A DNA stretch of 64,000 nucleotides from Metaphire vulgaris. Lineage: Eukaryota; Annelida; Clitellata; Crassiclitellata; Megascolecidae. The notes below the pieces were generated by a model. It saw only the letters and a program-made list of their open reading frames with translations, had not been told where the DNA came from and ran no database searches. The stretch lies in NCBI GenBank assembly GCA_018105865.1, contig CM030863.1:3501601-3565600 (forward strand), given 5' to 3'. The position numbers and the translations under genes were made by a program. Below, piece by piece: positions 54,282 to 63,988 of this stretch; the stretch's first letter is position 1; each line of letters starts with the position of its first letter.

Positions 54282-56422
54282 CATCTTCTACCTAATGCAG
54301 TTTCAGGGTTTTAAAAAGCCAGGTTTTTAAAAACAAAGCGTACTTTTTTTAGATTTTTAGAGTTTTTCAGGTTTTAATGTTTCGCATGTCAACACCAATA
54401 AGACATCTTCTGTGCCTACATGCTTGCCAATAATTATTATGTGATCTGTTGTCTGCGAGTGAAAAAACTGTTAAGAACATTAAAGATGAGTTTTTCACTC
54501 TTCTCTAAAATCAAAAGACTTTTTCTTTACAGTTTGCGTCAAAGGGTTGACTGTCATTTTCCTCAATTTCTCTCTATCTTCTGCTGCTCATTTTAGAGCT
54601 CCATAGTTCTTTGTGTTTGTCCAGTCAAATATGTCGTCCATCCAGCCTTTTCTCGTTCGCTCCTTTCCTCTTGTTCCTTCTACTCTGTATTCCATTATTA
54701 TCAGTGGTAGGAAGGCCTGAGGAAAGGGGGGTGCAGCCGGTACATTGTACCGGGGCCCATGGAGTTTTCAGGGGCCCAGTTCCGGTGACGATAAGCTTTT
54801 TTTGCTTGTCATGGTGTTTTTTGAGAATTGACAACGTTTTTTGCTTGTCAGGTTTTTCGGAGACTTGATAAATTTTTCTTAAGGGCCCGCAATTTTTTTT
54901 CTTCCGGGGCCCGGAATTTCTCTCGGCGGCCCTGGTGGTAGGTCTCCTGCCCATGACGTGACCAGCGTAGGACGTTTTTCTTCGTATTATTTCCTGTTTC
55001 CACGTTGCTGTTGTTTTGTTTCTTTCTAGGACTCTGTCGTTTGTAACTTTGTCCAACCAGCTGATTCTCAAGATCCTTCTGTAACACCTTAATTCAAAGG
55101 CCATTACCTTTTTCATAATTTTCCTGTTCATTGTCCAGGTTTCGTATCCATAAGTCAGCACTGGAAAGATGTAGCATTGGAAGAAGACTTAAAATTTAAA
55201 ACTTCCTGTTCTAGTTAGTGATAGGCAACAAGTTAACTAATTAGTTACTAACTAAAAGTTTAACTATTTTTAGTTATCTTTATAGTTTAATTAATATAAA
55301 TAGTTTAGTTAAAATACTACTGAAAATTTTTAGTTATTAACTAAATAGTTTAACTAAAACTTTTTAGTTGGTGTCCCGAATTCTCAATAACAGTCCCTTT
55401 TCAATCAATTCTTTTCTGGGTCATTTTTTTAAAACAAACATGTGTTGCTACAGTCTTGACTAAGACTTAAATATTAAATAGGCAATAATTTATGACTTCA
55501 ATGGTTCGTTGACTGATATGTTCATGTTGCGAGCATCGTCTATGTTTTTATGAACACATACCTGATACCTAGAAAATACACTGTAGTATTAGGCTTAATA
55601 ATTAGGCTTAATAGCAAAAATAAATGTAATTGTTTCATTCTAAGGCATCAGGTCTGATAACAAATAAAGGTGTTAGTGTAATAGCTTATTCAAATCCATG
55701 CGCACAGAAACCCACCACATGACAAAATTGTATGTGTTTTAGCGTAGGTGTCTAAGTTCAGAATGAATTGTCGATAATTCTGTTTTGAGATCATAAGTTA
55801 CTGAAAATTATCCTCAATTCTTGCAATATTTGCGCCCCAAGGACAGCAGTTTTCACAATGGTTGCAATGTGAATCCGTACAGACAAATAAAAATGTCGAA
55901 ATATTATAGACAAGAATTCTCAAATTTAACCAAAGACAGTGTTTCGAACCTGAGCAGCCAAAATACAGTGGTTCATCGGTATGACTGCTTAGGATTTGAC
56001 ACTGCCATTGAGCTCCATTGACACACAACTCTGTCGGCCATCTGTCTTCTGACGAATTGTTTCGAGCGACGGAAAAGAAACAATATAGTTCATGGCTGGT
56101 TTTTCCAACGGCAGATACGTTGCCATTCGCGTTGCAAAGTGTAGGTGCTTAAAAGACAAAGACGTGTTTATATCGTGGATATTAGTACAAGTTAGCATTT
56201 GCATAAAGCCTACTATCTTACATTGCTATCTTACTTAGGCCTATTTGATAGATACTTGAACAAAAAGCGACATACAGTCATACACAGCAGATTTCAACAT
56301 TCTTATTCTAATCATAATCTATTCAAAATGTTCTATGGCAAAAAGATAATACTAATGATAATAGCCTTAATAATAGCCACATTAATCAACCACTGAACAA
56401 TAACAATAACAACAACAGCAGC

Positions 56423-56498
<76 letters not shown>

Positions 56499-59400
56499 TT
56501 GCGAACCGACCTTATTGCTAATCTACCAGGATGACTGACGTCGGTCGCTAACAGGATTATCTTTCTTTCAATTAAGGCGGGTGGGTATTCGACTTAGCTT
56601 TTTGGCTAAGGTTTTATTATTATATGGCTGATTCCCTCTCTCTACCTCTATCTCTCTCTATCTATCTCTCATGTATTACTTCAATATCTTAGCCCAGGTA
56701 CTACCTCGATATCTCGTTCAGGTACTACCTCGCCCTTCTGTCAGGTACTACCTCGCTCTTCTGTCAGGTACTACCTCGCTCTTCTGTCAGGTACTACCTC
56801 AGGTACTACCTAGGGATCTACCGGGCCTTTCCACGGGCTCCTTCCCTCTCCTAACGCGCCGCGGTCTTATCTTTTGACGGGGCACAACCCTGCCCCTTGG
56901 GAACCGCTTCCGCGGTGGATTGCCACTTCCCTAGCGGAAATGTAGTACCTCGAAGGTACCTCCACCTATTCGGCACTCCAAGTCGAAACTCAGTATACCA
57001 GCCCCGTGGCCATCTAAGGGACCTCTATTTATAGGACTCTGATACTACCTTTAAAGAGGTGTGCTAAACTGCAACTACCTATCGGGCTATAACTCAATAA
57101 TACCTAGCGCCCTCTACTGGATATTCTATGTCTAACTTCCCTAGGCCTTTAACCTATTTATTATATAGTTATTATTACTAAAGGTCCTTAATTATTATTA
57201 TTATTAATTTATTCCTTATTTAAACTATCTTACTGGCTATCAGCGCCATCTAGCGATTACCTTATAAACTATCTTATATTTTATTATGGGATCTCATACT
57301 TGCTATTATCAATTTCGCTACACTACCCCGGACTTAGGTACGGGATGGTCCCCATCCCTCATTTAATAGAACAAACAAAATGTGTGCGGGGAGTGCCTTA
57401 GCGTGTTTACAATCAGCACAACTAATCGCAGTTACATAATCAGTAGCATTTTTACATCAGCGTCAATCAAATTAAAGTTTATACAGATTCATATACAATA
57501 TAATTAAACAAAAGAACAGTTATAAAATGTTTAAACAACTTTAACAAAATGATTTAAGCAATATTTAAGAAATTTCTTTCTCGACATCTTCTTCTAGATT
57601 CAATCATCGTGACGACGACATTAGCGTCTACAATTAACAAGTATATTAAAATTAAACAATGAAATGTCTCTTTTTCTTTCCAAATCCTTTGATTCTCAAT
57701 CAGCGTATCTGGCTGGTCTTCTTATAACTCTTCGTGGTCTCTGACGTCTAGTTTCTGTTTCAATTCCAACTGTTTCTGAACTCGGTTCTAACATCTCGTC
57801 TCTAATAGTCTTCCTTCTTTCCTCTTCGAAAATCTCTTTTCTTTCAGGAGTTCGTTCTTCTTCCTGGCCGTCTTTACTTTCTTGCGAGACTTCTTTTTCT
57901 CCACAAGCTTTGTATAACAACATCTTATCCATGTGAGTCACGAATATTCTTCCTCGTGGCTTCTTTTGGACTCTATAGTTGAGTGGACCTGTCCGTTCTA
58001 ATACAATGTACGGTCCTTCGTAAAACTTCTGCCACTTTGGATAGTGTCCTCTTCTTCTTCGAGGTACAAATATCCATACCTCGTCTCCGATTTGAAATTT
58101 CTTCTGTCGCACCTTTAAATCATATCTGTCTTTTCGTCTCCTTGCAGCTGTCTTCAGATTATCTCGATGTACTTGAGGTTGTGACCTTAAGGACTGTCGA
58201 ATTGGGTTTGCCGTACACGTGTCGATCTTATGTTGAGTGACTTTGCAATGTCCTAAATCATTCTCGTCCAGCGAGAACACATCTATGTACTCGAGCAATA
58301 GCAACTTCAACTCGGCTTTGTTCCTATCAGGTACCTCAGCTTCAGTTCCATCCAGCATTTCTTTCACTACTTGCATTGCTTTTGACATTTGCATGCTTTC
58401 ATTTTCCACAGACTTTTGCTTCTTCAATACTTCAACGGGATGTACAATGCCTAGTCCATCGTTCTGGTACAATACCGCGGGTGAGTCATTCAGATTTATC
58501 ACCCTCACAGCGGCTTCTGCTGTTCTTCCCAATACAACCCTAGCGGCGTGTACCCCGGACTTAATCTCCTTGTACTCTGTCATCCAATTTGCAGACGTAG
58601 CTTGCTCTGTCCCGTGCACTACCCTTATTGGTACATTCATTTCGGATCTTGGAGGAACTACTACTCTTTCAGCTACTTGTACTCGTCGACACTGAAGTGG
58701 ACTTTCTTGGGTGATGGATGGTATTCTTCTTCTTCCTATGTATACAGCTGCGTTGGAAAAATTAATCCAACATTGATTCTCCGTGAGAAAATCCATTCCC
58801 AGTAGTATCTCCGTTATCCGTTCGCATACGATGAAGTTCACCTTCCTTCGACATTTTCTGGCAAATTTCACGGACGTGGTTACTTGTCCAACCACTGGTA
58901 TTTCACTCCCGTTCGCTGCTCGTAGCATCTGAGGTGCTGGGTCTAACGTCAGTCCTTCAGCCAAACTGACTGGCAATAAACTCACCTCCGAGCCTGTGTC
59001 TATTAGACACTTATGTTCTTGCTCGTTAATGAGACCTTTAACGTAGACGGATCTCTTCTTGCCTTTACCTCCAGTCATCCTCACTACGCTTCGGTTCTCG
59101 ATGATCCTTCTGGGTGCTATATTTCCAGTTCTTCTACAGTCTCTAGCCAAATGCCCTCTGCCTTGGCATTTATAACATTGTACTTGCTTTTTCCAGTTAA
59201 AACTGGGTTGCGTCGTTCTATCGCCATGGTCCACTGTCTTCGGCTTCGTCACAGCCGGATCTCTGGCTGTTGTCGCTTTTACTTCCACTTGCTTCGGTGC
59301 TCCGTTTTCTTTCGTTAATAAAAGCCGTTCCATTTCTCTTTGCCATTTCTCTTGGTTGAGTCTCTGTTCAGTCGTGAACTCTGTTAGTTGTTTGAATAAC

Positions 59401-60642
59401 CGTTCAGACACGTCTTCTTCCGTTGTAGCTCGAACTTGACGATGATCATCTGTGTATCTTTTCCGGTAGACTCGTTCGTCTTCAGTGGCTCGCTTATAAC
59501 TTTCCAACCTCAAAGCCACACGGTAAGCTTCGTCCAACGTTCGCGGTTCTCTCTCTCTAACCTTGAGCGAAAGCTCTCTATCTGACATAGCTTCTAGAAA
59601 TGCGTCCCTCGCAATGATTTCTGTTGTGTCATTCGTGGGACCAGGAAAAGCTAACGCTACCAGCTTTCTTATGTCATGCAGGAGATCTGCCAAGCTTTCC
59701 TTTTCACGTTGCTTCCTGCATCTCAACTGCGTACGGAACGTTTCTTGCTGTGCTTCCAGTCCGTACCTCTGTCTTAACCTTTCTACTAGTTCTCTGTACG
59801 TCACATTCTCTCTGGCACCAAAATCCCACAATAATTGCGCTGGTCCTTTCTCCAAAGCGCATTGTAGAAATGCTCCTTTATCAGCGTCTGTCCATTCGTT
59901 GTATCGGGCACAGACTTCAAATTGGCGTATAAACGTTTCTAGAGGTGTGGAACCGTCAAATTTGTTCGGCTTCATCGGTGTTCGCTTGAAGTTATTCCAC
60001 CGTTCTTCTCTTCTGTATCGTGGTCTCGAGTATCTTTCGTCTTCAGAGTCTGACTGCTCCCTTCTATCCATTGACCTTAAGTACCTTGGCTCATCTGCAC
60101 GTTCTTCCTTTACTGTTACAGATTCTGGCCAATCATACCTCAGCGGGACTCTTTTACCTTGGGGCAATGAGTTACTTATCTGTCTCCTGTGGGTACTACT
60201 AAGTACACGTCCTCGTCCAAATCCACGAACACTGTCTTCGTTCGGGTCATAGTGGTCTATCGCCCGTCTGCGATACTTATCCTTACCCTTAACTTCCGCT
60301 GACAATTCTTTATCTATCATCGTTTCTAATAGCGAATCATGTTCAATGATTTCAGTAGTCTCCATATCAAGGTCTCCAAGACTCCTCAAGTCGCATGGTT
60401 CGCGTTCCAAAGCTTCAGCCATTCGCACAACCTTATTCTACTTGATGTAATTTGCCTTTTATTGAATCCACCCCACTTCTGCTGTACCAAATCTGTTGCG
60501 AACCGACCTTATTGCTAATCTACCAGGATGACTGACGTCGGTCGCTAACAGGATTATCTTTCTTTCAATTAAGGCGGGTGGGTATTCGACTTAGCTTTTT
60601 GGCTAAGGTTTTATTATTATATGGCTGATTCCCTCTCTCTAC

Positions 60643-60673
<31 letters not shown>

Positions 60674-61347
60674 ATGTATTACTTCAATATCTTAGCCCAG
60701 GTACTACCTCGATATCTCGTTCAGGTACTACCTCGCCCTTCTGTCAGGTACTACCTCGCTCTTCTGTCAGGTACTACCTCGCTCTTCTGTCAGGTACTAC
60801 CTCGCTCTTCTGTCAGGTACTACCTCAGGTACTACCTAGGGATCTACCGGGCCTTTCCACGGGCTCCTTCCCTCTCCTAACGCGCCGCGGTCTTATCTTT
60901 TGACGGGGCACAACCCTGCCCCTTGGGAACCGCTTCCGCGGTGGATTGCCACTTCCCTAGCGGAAGTGTAGTACCTCGAAGGTACCTCCACCTATTCGGC
61001 ACTCCAAGTCGAAACTCAGTATACCAGCCCCGTGGCCATCTAAGGGACCTCTATTTATAGGACTCTGATACTACCTTTAAAGAGGTGTGCTAAACTGCAA
61101 CTACCTATCGGGCTATAACTCAATAATACCTAGCGCCCTCTACTGGATATTCTATGTCTAACTTCCCTAGGCCTTTAACCTATTTATTATATAGTTATTA
61201 TTACTAAAGGTCCTTAATTATTATTATTATTAATTTATTCCTTATTTAAACTATCTTACTGGCTATCAGCGCCATCTAGCGATTACCTTATAAACTATCT
61301 TATATTTTATTATGGGATCTCATACTTGCTATTATCAATTTCGCTAC

Positions 61348-61408
<61 letters not shown>

Positions 61409-62402
61409 GCAGACAGGCTTTAACTGTTGACATCATGTAGTCAATTAACACACTGTCGTTACAAAAATTGATTAACCCTCGGGAAAACATTTACAGCGAT
61501 TCAATTCGCTATTGACAAAATTCTTAAAGCTTCGACTTACTTATAATGATTAGACGTATAGATTTCAATAGAAGTCGCTCCTGCCCTTCTTCACACTCAT
61601 ATGTCCCAGCATAAGTTGAGTCAACTTTCTCTGCCGACAAAATAGTCGTTTGGTTGCTCTTAACAGTAACCGAATAACGAGCGACGAATTGCTTCGGAAT
61701 AGTTTCTTCAACGTAGATATTGAATCTATTAATTCGATTAGTCTGATTCGTGAAAAACCAATCTGCGTCAAACTCTTTTCCTGTCTCACAATAGAAATCA
61801 ATTCGACTGCCAACAACGGCATATTTGAACATTTCCTCCGCAAATTGATATCGGATAACGGTCACTGAAACGTTCATCATGAACATCGTTAACAGTTATC
61901 ATTATCATATATTATGAATTAAAAATAAGATCCAAAAATGAACTACTTCACTGAACAGATGAATATGGCAGACTTAGGCCTAAGTATTCGAGAATTCAAC
62001 CAGACAAAGGGCCCCAGAATAGTTTTTTCAGCGTAGATAATGTATCTATTAGTTTGATTAGTCTGATTAGTGAAAAACCAATCTGCTTCAAAGTCTTTTC
62101 CTGTCTCACAATAGAGATCAATTCGACTGCCAACAACGGCATATTTGAACATCCCCTCCGCAAATTGACATCGGATCACGGTCACTGAAACGTTCACCAT
62201 ATCAAAATAATACCGATTAATAAATTTAAGCGCATCCTGGCATAATAACATGTGCAAGCGTTTAAAGCATACATTTGACAAGACATTCCCTGTCACAAAA
62301 CTGTACTCTTGCTAAGTTATGTTTAAGTCGATGTTTTTTCAAACACTTGTAATAATACTTACAAAGTACAACCAGCGTTTCGGAGAACGCAATGATATCC
62401 AT
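50929..62402 (-). CDS. Ig-domain type I membrane receptor, copy B
   Basis: Exons on the minus strand: 62402-62363 (leader MDIIAFSETLVVL), 61864-61541 (Ig), 56147-55950 (Cys-rich), 53669-53526 (stalk), 53033-52941 (transmembrane), then candidate tails 52507-52410 (KYLDLRVYF...HSK, stop), 51294-51188 (NYTHINLG...GYQAEIPLMF, stop) and 51032-50929 (SYTPINRR...GYQAEIPLIF, stop). All borders are AG/GT and all junctions phase 1; internal exons are 324, 198, 144 and 93 nt. Compared with copy A, length changes are whole codons and most differences are substitutions in open frames, which suggests that both were kept as genes. The gypsy element sits in the Ig/Cys-rich intron. Each tail ends in its own stop, so they would be alternative last exons. 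Role inferred as for copy A. Confidence 0.74.
52410..52507 (-). CDS. tail exon with YLDL motif, intact (copy B)
   Basis: After CTTTTCAG, 32 codons including stop: RTGFKYLDLRVYFADCWKRK and ending DITHSK. Two tyrosines; KYLDL is a YxxL motif. It is the first tail exon after the transmembrane exon and can join it directly in phase 1. The copy A version is cut by a LINE. Confidence 0.6.
52941..53033 (-). CDS. exon: transmembrane segment of receptor copy B
   Basis: 31 codons in phase 1-1. It encodes GDKQIITVVCAVVGGFTLL, then TILSVAMLTKRR; one extra Gly compared with copy A. AG/GT borders are TTTTCAG and GTAAGATC. Confidence 0.82.
53526..53669 (-). CDS. exon: Ser/Thr-rich stalk of receptor copy B
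   Basis: 48 codons in phase 1-1, same length as in copy A; changes include Asp to Asn and Ser to Phe. It keeps the single Cys and the sequon NES. Confidence 0.72.
53836..54282. repeat. compound (AAT)(AGC)(AGT)(GGC) microsatellite
   Basis: AAT units pass into interrupted AGC/AGT/GGT units and end in pure AGT. It gives long Asn/Ser-rich and poly-Leu frames on either strand that are not genes. It lies in the copy B intron between the Cys-rich and stalk exons. Confidence 0.95.
54620..55161 (-). mobile_element. RTE-like LINE fragment split by a MITE
   Basis: The minus frame begins LTYGYETWTMNRKIMKKVMA, then FELRCYRRILRISWLDKVTN and SYAGHVMGR, typical of the RTE C-terminal half. After the MITE it resumes with NGIQSRRNKRKGANEKRLDG. 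5'-truncated. Confidence 0.85.
54712..54934. mobile_element. hAT-type MITE inside the RTE fragment
   Basis: The 223-bp element has an exact 8-bp duplication GTGGTAGG (54704-54711 and 54935-54942). Ends AAGGCCTGAGGA and TCTCGGCGGCCCTG are eroded inverted repeats. Modules with GCTTGTCA after T-runs lie at 54793-54811 and 54836-54851. Confidence 0.82.
55212..55580. mobile_element. truncated relative of the 9356-9870 MITE
   Basis: AGTGATAGGCAACAAGTTAACTAATTAG, then CAATGGTTCGTTGACTGA and ACACATACCTGATACCT, follow the order of 9356-9870. The right end is missing. Confidence 0.75.
55950..56147 (-). CDS. exon: Cys-rich extracellular domain of receptor copy B
   Basis: 66 codons in phase 1-1, beginning PTLCNANGNVSAVGK and ending EPLYFGCS. 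One codon shorter than copy A (DEP against DVDP). Borders CTTTTAAG and TCAG|GTTCGA. Confidence 0.7.
56497..57322 (-). repeat. 3' LTR of the gypsy element
   Basis: 826 bp, TG...CA ends (TGTTGCGAACC ... TTTCGCTACA on the plus strand). It contains a tandem run of AGGTACTACCTCG-type units at 56695-56815. Near-identical to the other LTR; the latter has one more unit and a few extra CTCTCTAT bases. Confidence 0.95.
57696..60428 (-). CDS. Gag-protease-integrase C-terminus ORF (RT and INT core deleted)
   Basis: 910 codons without a stop. Gag capsid-like sequence occupies about 130-330. A CCHC zinc knuckle is at about 417-430 (CYKCQGRGHLARDC). Aspartic protease motifs CLIDTGSEVSLLP and ILLGMDFL are near 472 and 540. 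About residue 735-765 the text passes from the pre-RT segment (HKIDTC...PIRQ) straight to the integrase tail (RRRKDRYDLKVRQKKF, then GPYIVLERTGPLNYRV near 804). The deletion therefore kept the frame and removed polymerase, RNase H and the catalytic integrase core. A capsid segment (TTEIIxxDxxLExMxDxELS) is duplicated near the N-terminus (about 24-42 and 263-283). The product could still form particles and be mobilised in trans. Confidence 0.9.
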   Translation of the reverse strand: MRMAEALEREPCDLRSLGDLDMETTEIIEHDSLLETMIDKELSAEVKGKDKYRRRAIDHYDPNEDSVRGFGRGRVLSSTHRRQISNSLPQGKRVPLRYDWPESVTVKEERADEPRYLRSMDRREQSDSEDERYSRPRYRREERWNNFKRTPMKPNKFDGSTPLETFIRQFEVCARYNEWTDADKGAFLQCALEKGPAQLLWDFGARENVTYRELVERLRQRYGLEAQQETFRTQLRCRKQREKESLADLLHDIRKLVALAFPGPTNDTTEIIARDAFLEAMSDRELSLKVREREPRTLDEAYRVALRLESYKRATEDERVYRKRYTDDHRQVRATTEEDVSERLFKQLTEFTTEQRLNQEKWQREMERLLLTKENGAPKQVEVKATTARDPAVTKPKTVDHGDRTTQPSFNWKKQVQCYKCQGRGHLARDCRRTGNIAPRRIIENRSVVRMTGGKGKKRSVYVKGLINEQEHKCLIDTGSEVSLLPVSLAEGLTLDPAPQMLRAANGSEIPVVGQVTTSVKFARKCRRKVNFIVCERITEILLGMDFLTENQCWINFSNAAVYIGRRRIPSITQESPLQCRRVQVAERVVVPPRSEMNVPIRVVHGTEQATSANWMTEYKEIKSGVHAARVVLGRTAEAAVRVINLNDSPAVLYQNDGLGIVHPVEVLKKQKSVENESMQMSKAMQVVKEMLDGTEAEVPDRNKAELKLLLLEYIDVFSLDENDLGHCKVTQHKIDTCTANPIRQSLRSQPQVHRDNLKTAARRRKDRYDLKVRQKKFQIGDEVWIFVPRRRRGHYPKWQKFYEGPYIVLERTGPLNYRVQKKPRGRIFVTHMDKMLLYKACGEKEVSQESKDGQEEERTPERKEIFEEERRKTIRDEMLEPSSETVGIETETRRQRPRRVIRRPARYAD
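60494..61348 (-). repeat. 5' LTR of the gypsy element
   Basis: 855 bp, same ends and order as 56497-57322. It has one additional GCTCTTCTGTCAGGTACTACC unit. It should contain the promoter for the minus-strand transcript; a core element was not pinpointed. Confidence 0.95.
61541..61864 (-). CDS. exon: Ig V-like domain of receptor copy B
   Basis: 108 codons in phase 1-1, exactly the length of copy A. Cys (FYCE), Trp (DADWFF) and DSTYAGTYEC are kept. Differences cluster in the C-D region (RFNIYVEETIPKQF against RYIIYAEKSVPQAH) and near the end (EGQERLLL against EGVGRRLL). Borders GTTTCAG and GTAAGT. Confidence 0.86.
62020..62184 (-). pseudogene. extra truncated Ig exon in copy B
   Basis: A third copy of the Ig exon begins after GTTTCAG with VIRCQFAEGMFKYAVVGSR and runs through DWFF and RYIIYAEK, then breaks off into unrelated sequence before strands E-F and the second Cys. 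It is inserted between ATTCAACCA and ATATCAA-like sequence that are contiguous in copy A. The acceptor is intact and no clear donor follows. Confidence 0.75.
62363..62402 (-). CDS. exon 1: signal-peptide start of receptor copy B
   Basis: ATG at 62402, 13 codons plus one base, donor GTAAGTAT. Encodes MDIIAFSETLVVL, more hydrophobic than copy A. Confidence 0.68.
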
Positions 62403-62502
62403 CCTTTGAAATTATAAAAAAACAGACTAGCGCTATGGTAACAATATGTGCGCACACTACACTATCTCTGTCGATACAAATTACGACATTAAACAGATGT
62501 CT

Positions 62503-62509
62503 CTTTATA
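62503..62509 (-). promoter_or_regulatory. TATA box of receptor copy B
   Basis: Minus-strand TATAAAG lies about 100 bp before the ATG at 62402. The matching place in copy A reads GTATACAG. The flanking CCCAAGTTGG and GAGACATCTG blocks are shared. Inferred from spacing. Confidence 0.42.
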
Positions 62510-62560
62510 CTCTCGAGAACGGGGCCAACTTGGGCAGCGACGAATCAGTAACATCACGGG

Positions 62561-62870
62561 AGTTAGTGTTATGTCCACCAAAGTAGCCTACTAGGCAACT
62601 TTTGTCTTAGCCAAACATTGTTTTTTGTGTTTGTTGAACATCCAATAGTAATTGCTGTGGAGAGCGTAATTTCCCGTTTCTGTTATTTGTCAACTTTATT
62701 TGTTAACTCCCTGGCCAACCAACTGATAACGAAAGTTACTTTCGATTATAGAGTGAACAACATTGAAACTATTTTGCCTGTTTTATTTGCCAACACTGTG
62801 CTAGTGTGCCTTGATTATATTAGAGTTGCGCCCTTAGATAAATGACAATTATTTGTTTTCTGCTAAATGA
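62561..62870. other. intergenic, no gene seen
   Basis: A 75-codon plus frame at 62618-62845 is open but has no recognised motif or splice support. Confidence 0.35.
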
Positions 62871-62960
62871 TTGACTGACTAACTGACTGACTGACTGACT
62901 GACTGACTGACTGACTGACCGACTGGCTGACTGACTGGCTGACTGACTGACTGACTGGTT
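62871..62960. repeat. (GACT)n microsatellite
   Basis: CTGACTGACTGA units with a few TGGC variants. Confidence 0.95.
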
Positions 62961-63049
62961 TCAGAATGCAAATGGCTAAGTTCTTCTCTTCTACAGTATA
63001 CTGTAGCATCAGTTATAACAACTCTCCAAAACGTACCTCATTGAAGTTT

Positions 63050-63363
63050 TAGACTATTCTATTCTATTCTATTCTATCCCGGACAATTTATGCAGCGCAG
63101 TAGCATGGCTAACAGTCAAAGGTAAGCCCTCTCTGGCCTACAAGTCGTTCCAAGCCTCCGACATAGAGGATGAAAAGTAAAGGACCGAGGTCAGAGCCCT
63201 GTGGGACCCCGAAGGGAGCCCTCCGCGGCGCAGAGATAGATCCGTTCCAGCTGACTGCCTGTGACCTCCCGGTGAGGTAGTGCCCAGCCAGTTTAAGACT
63301 CTCCCCGTTATCCCGTAGGAAAGTTTGAGGCGGTACTAGACTGTATGCAGTAGTGGCTTCCAA
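63050..63363 (-). mobile_element. internally deleted CR1/L2-like LINE with (AATAG)n tail
   Basis: The minus frame reads FLRDNGESLKLAGHYLTGRS, then GVPQGSDLGPLLFILYV (RT motif 4 region), and joins the LINE 3' UTR (GCTACTGCGCTGCATAAATTGTCC) after only a few codons. (AATAG)n at 63078-63050 follows. Most of the C-terminal domain is deleted. Confidence 0.82.
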
Positions 63364-63450
63364 ACTTTTTTTATCGGCGAACCCCTTAAAGCTTTTTGAA
63401 AATCCGCGTACCCTCCAATTTTCAAAGTAAATTTGGTCCTTTCGCCACTG
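63356..63450 (+). mobile_element. hAT terminus fragment
   Basis: AGTGGCTTCCAAACTTTTTTTATCGGCGAACCCC resembles Charlie-type hAT ends (CAGTGGTTCTCAAACTTTTT...GGCAACCCC). The other end was not found. Confidence 0.45.
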
Positions 63451-63938
63451 CGCACTTTATAATAGTACATCGTGAATAGATTGCAATTAAAGTGAGAGGT
63501 GTTCCATTTCGAATGCTATGGAACAAAATTGTGACGGGCCATATTACTGTCCATTGTATGGCTAGAATATGAAATTATGACAATGTTTTGTCCGATTTTT
63601 TAAATTGCAAAAATACTACGGTACTATTTAATCTGTATTTAAATCAAATGTCTCTATGATTTTCTTGGTTTCATAGTCTGCCTTGCTGCGTTCCCGCTTC
63701 AACTCTGGTGCCATAGAAGTTTATTATTATTTAATTCTCAAATCGCTGCCACTTAGTTCAAAAATTTACACCAAATTTAAAGATTTCAATCTAGTATTAT
63801 CCATCAATTTTTCGTTTTTGGGACAATTCTCACAGAGGGCAGTCCTTACTGAACCACTTTAAACCTTGTTATGTTATCTTAGAAGGCATTTTGAGTGAGA
63901 AGCTTCGTTGACTTGACAGCCATCGTTGATATCGCGTA
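63451..63938. other. no gene seen
   Basis: AT-rich. CTGAACCACTTTAAACCTTGTTA at 63850-63872 repeats the flank of the (AAT)n at 13110. No exon recognised. Confidence 0.4.
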
Positions 63939-63939
63939 T

Positions 63940-63988
63940 AATTGCGATCAATTGACGTGCGATCAATTGGCGTGCGATCAATTGACCC
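63940..63988. repeat. 14-bp tandem repeat with CAATTG palindrome
   Basis: TGCGATCAATTG(A/G)C occurs three to four times in a row (63943-63986). It is near the window edge and may be the subterminal part of an element continuing to the right. Confidence 0.7.

Larger units (their letters stand above)
56497..61348 (-). mobile_element. Ty3/gypsy LTR retrotransposon, internally deleted
   Basis: Two long direct repeats bound a minus-strand coding region. After the 5' LTR (60494-61348), the sequence TGGTACAGCAGAAGTGGGG three bases into the internal region could be a tRNA primer site (tRNA-Leu-like, inferred). The element lies inside an (AAT)n tract with a possible ATAA duplication, unprovable in a repeat. 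Reverse transcriptase, RNase H and the integrase core are missing, so it is non-autonomous. LTR similarity suggests recent insertion. Confidence 0.93.
48050..62560. repeat. segmental duplication, copy B
   Basis: Matches copy A (32590-45240) in the same order and orientation; the block pairs are listed there. It is longer mainly because of a gypsy element (56497-61348), a compound microsatellite (53836-54282), an RTE fragment (54620-55161) and an extra partial Ig exon (62020-62184). It lacks several copy A MITEs, so many insertions post-date the duplication. Confidence 0.85.

Noticed and set aside
53767..54330. Asn/Ser-rich 187-residue protein and the opposite poly-Leu frame
   Set aside because: Pure trinucleotide repeat artefacts inside a receptor intron.
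59563..60252. 229-residue plus-strand frame
   Set aside because: It is the antisense shadow of the gypsy Gag region, with no motif of its own.
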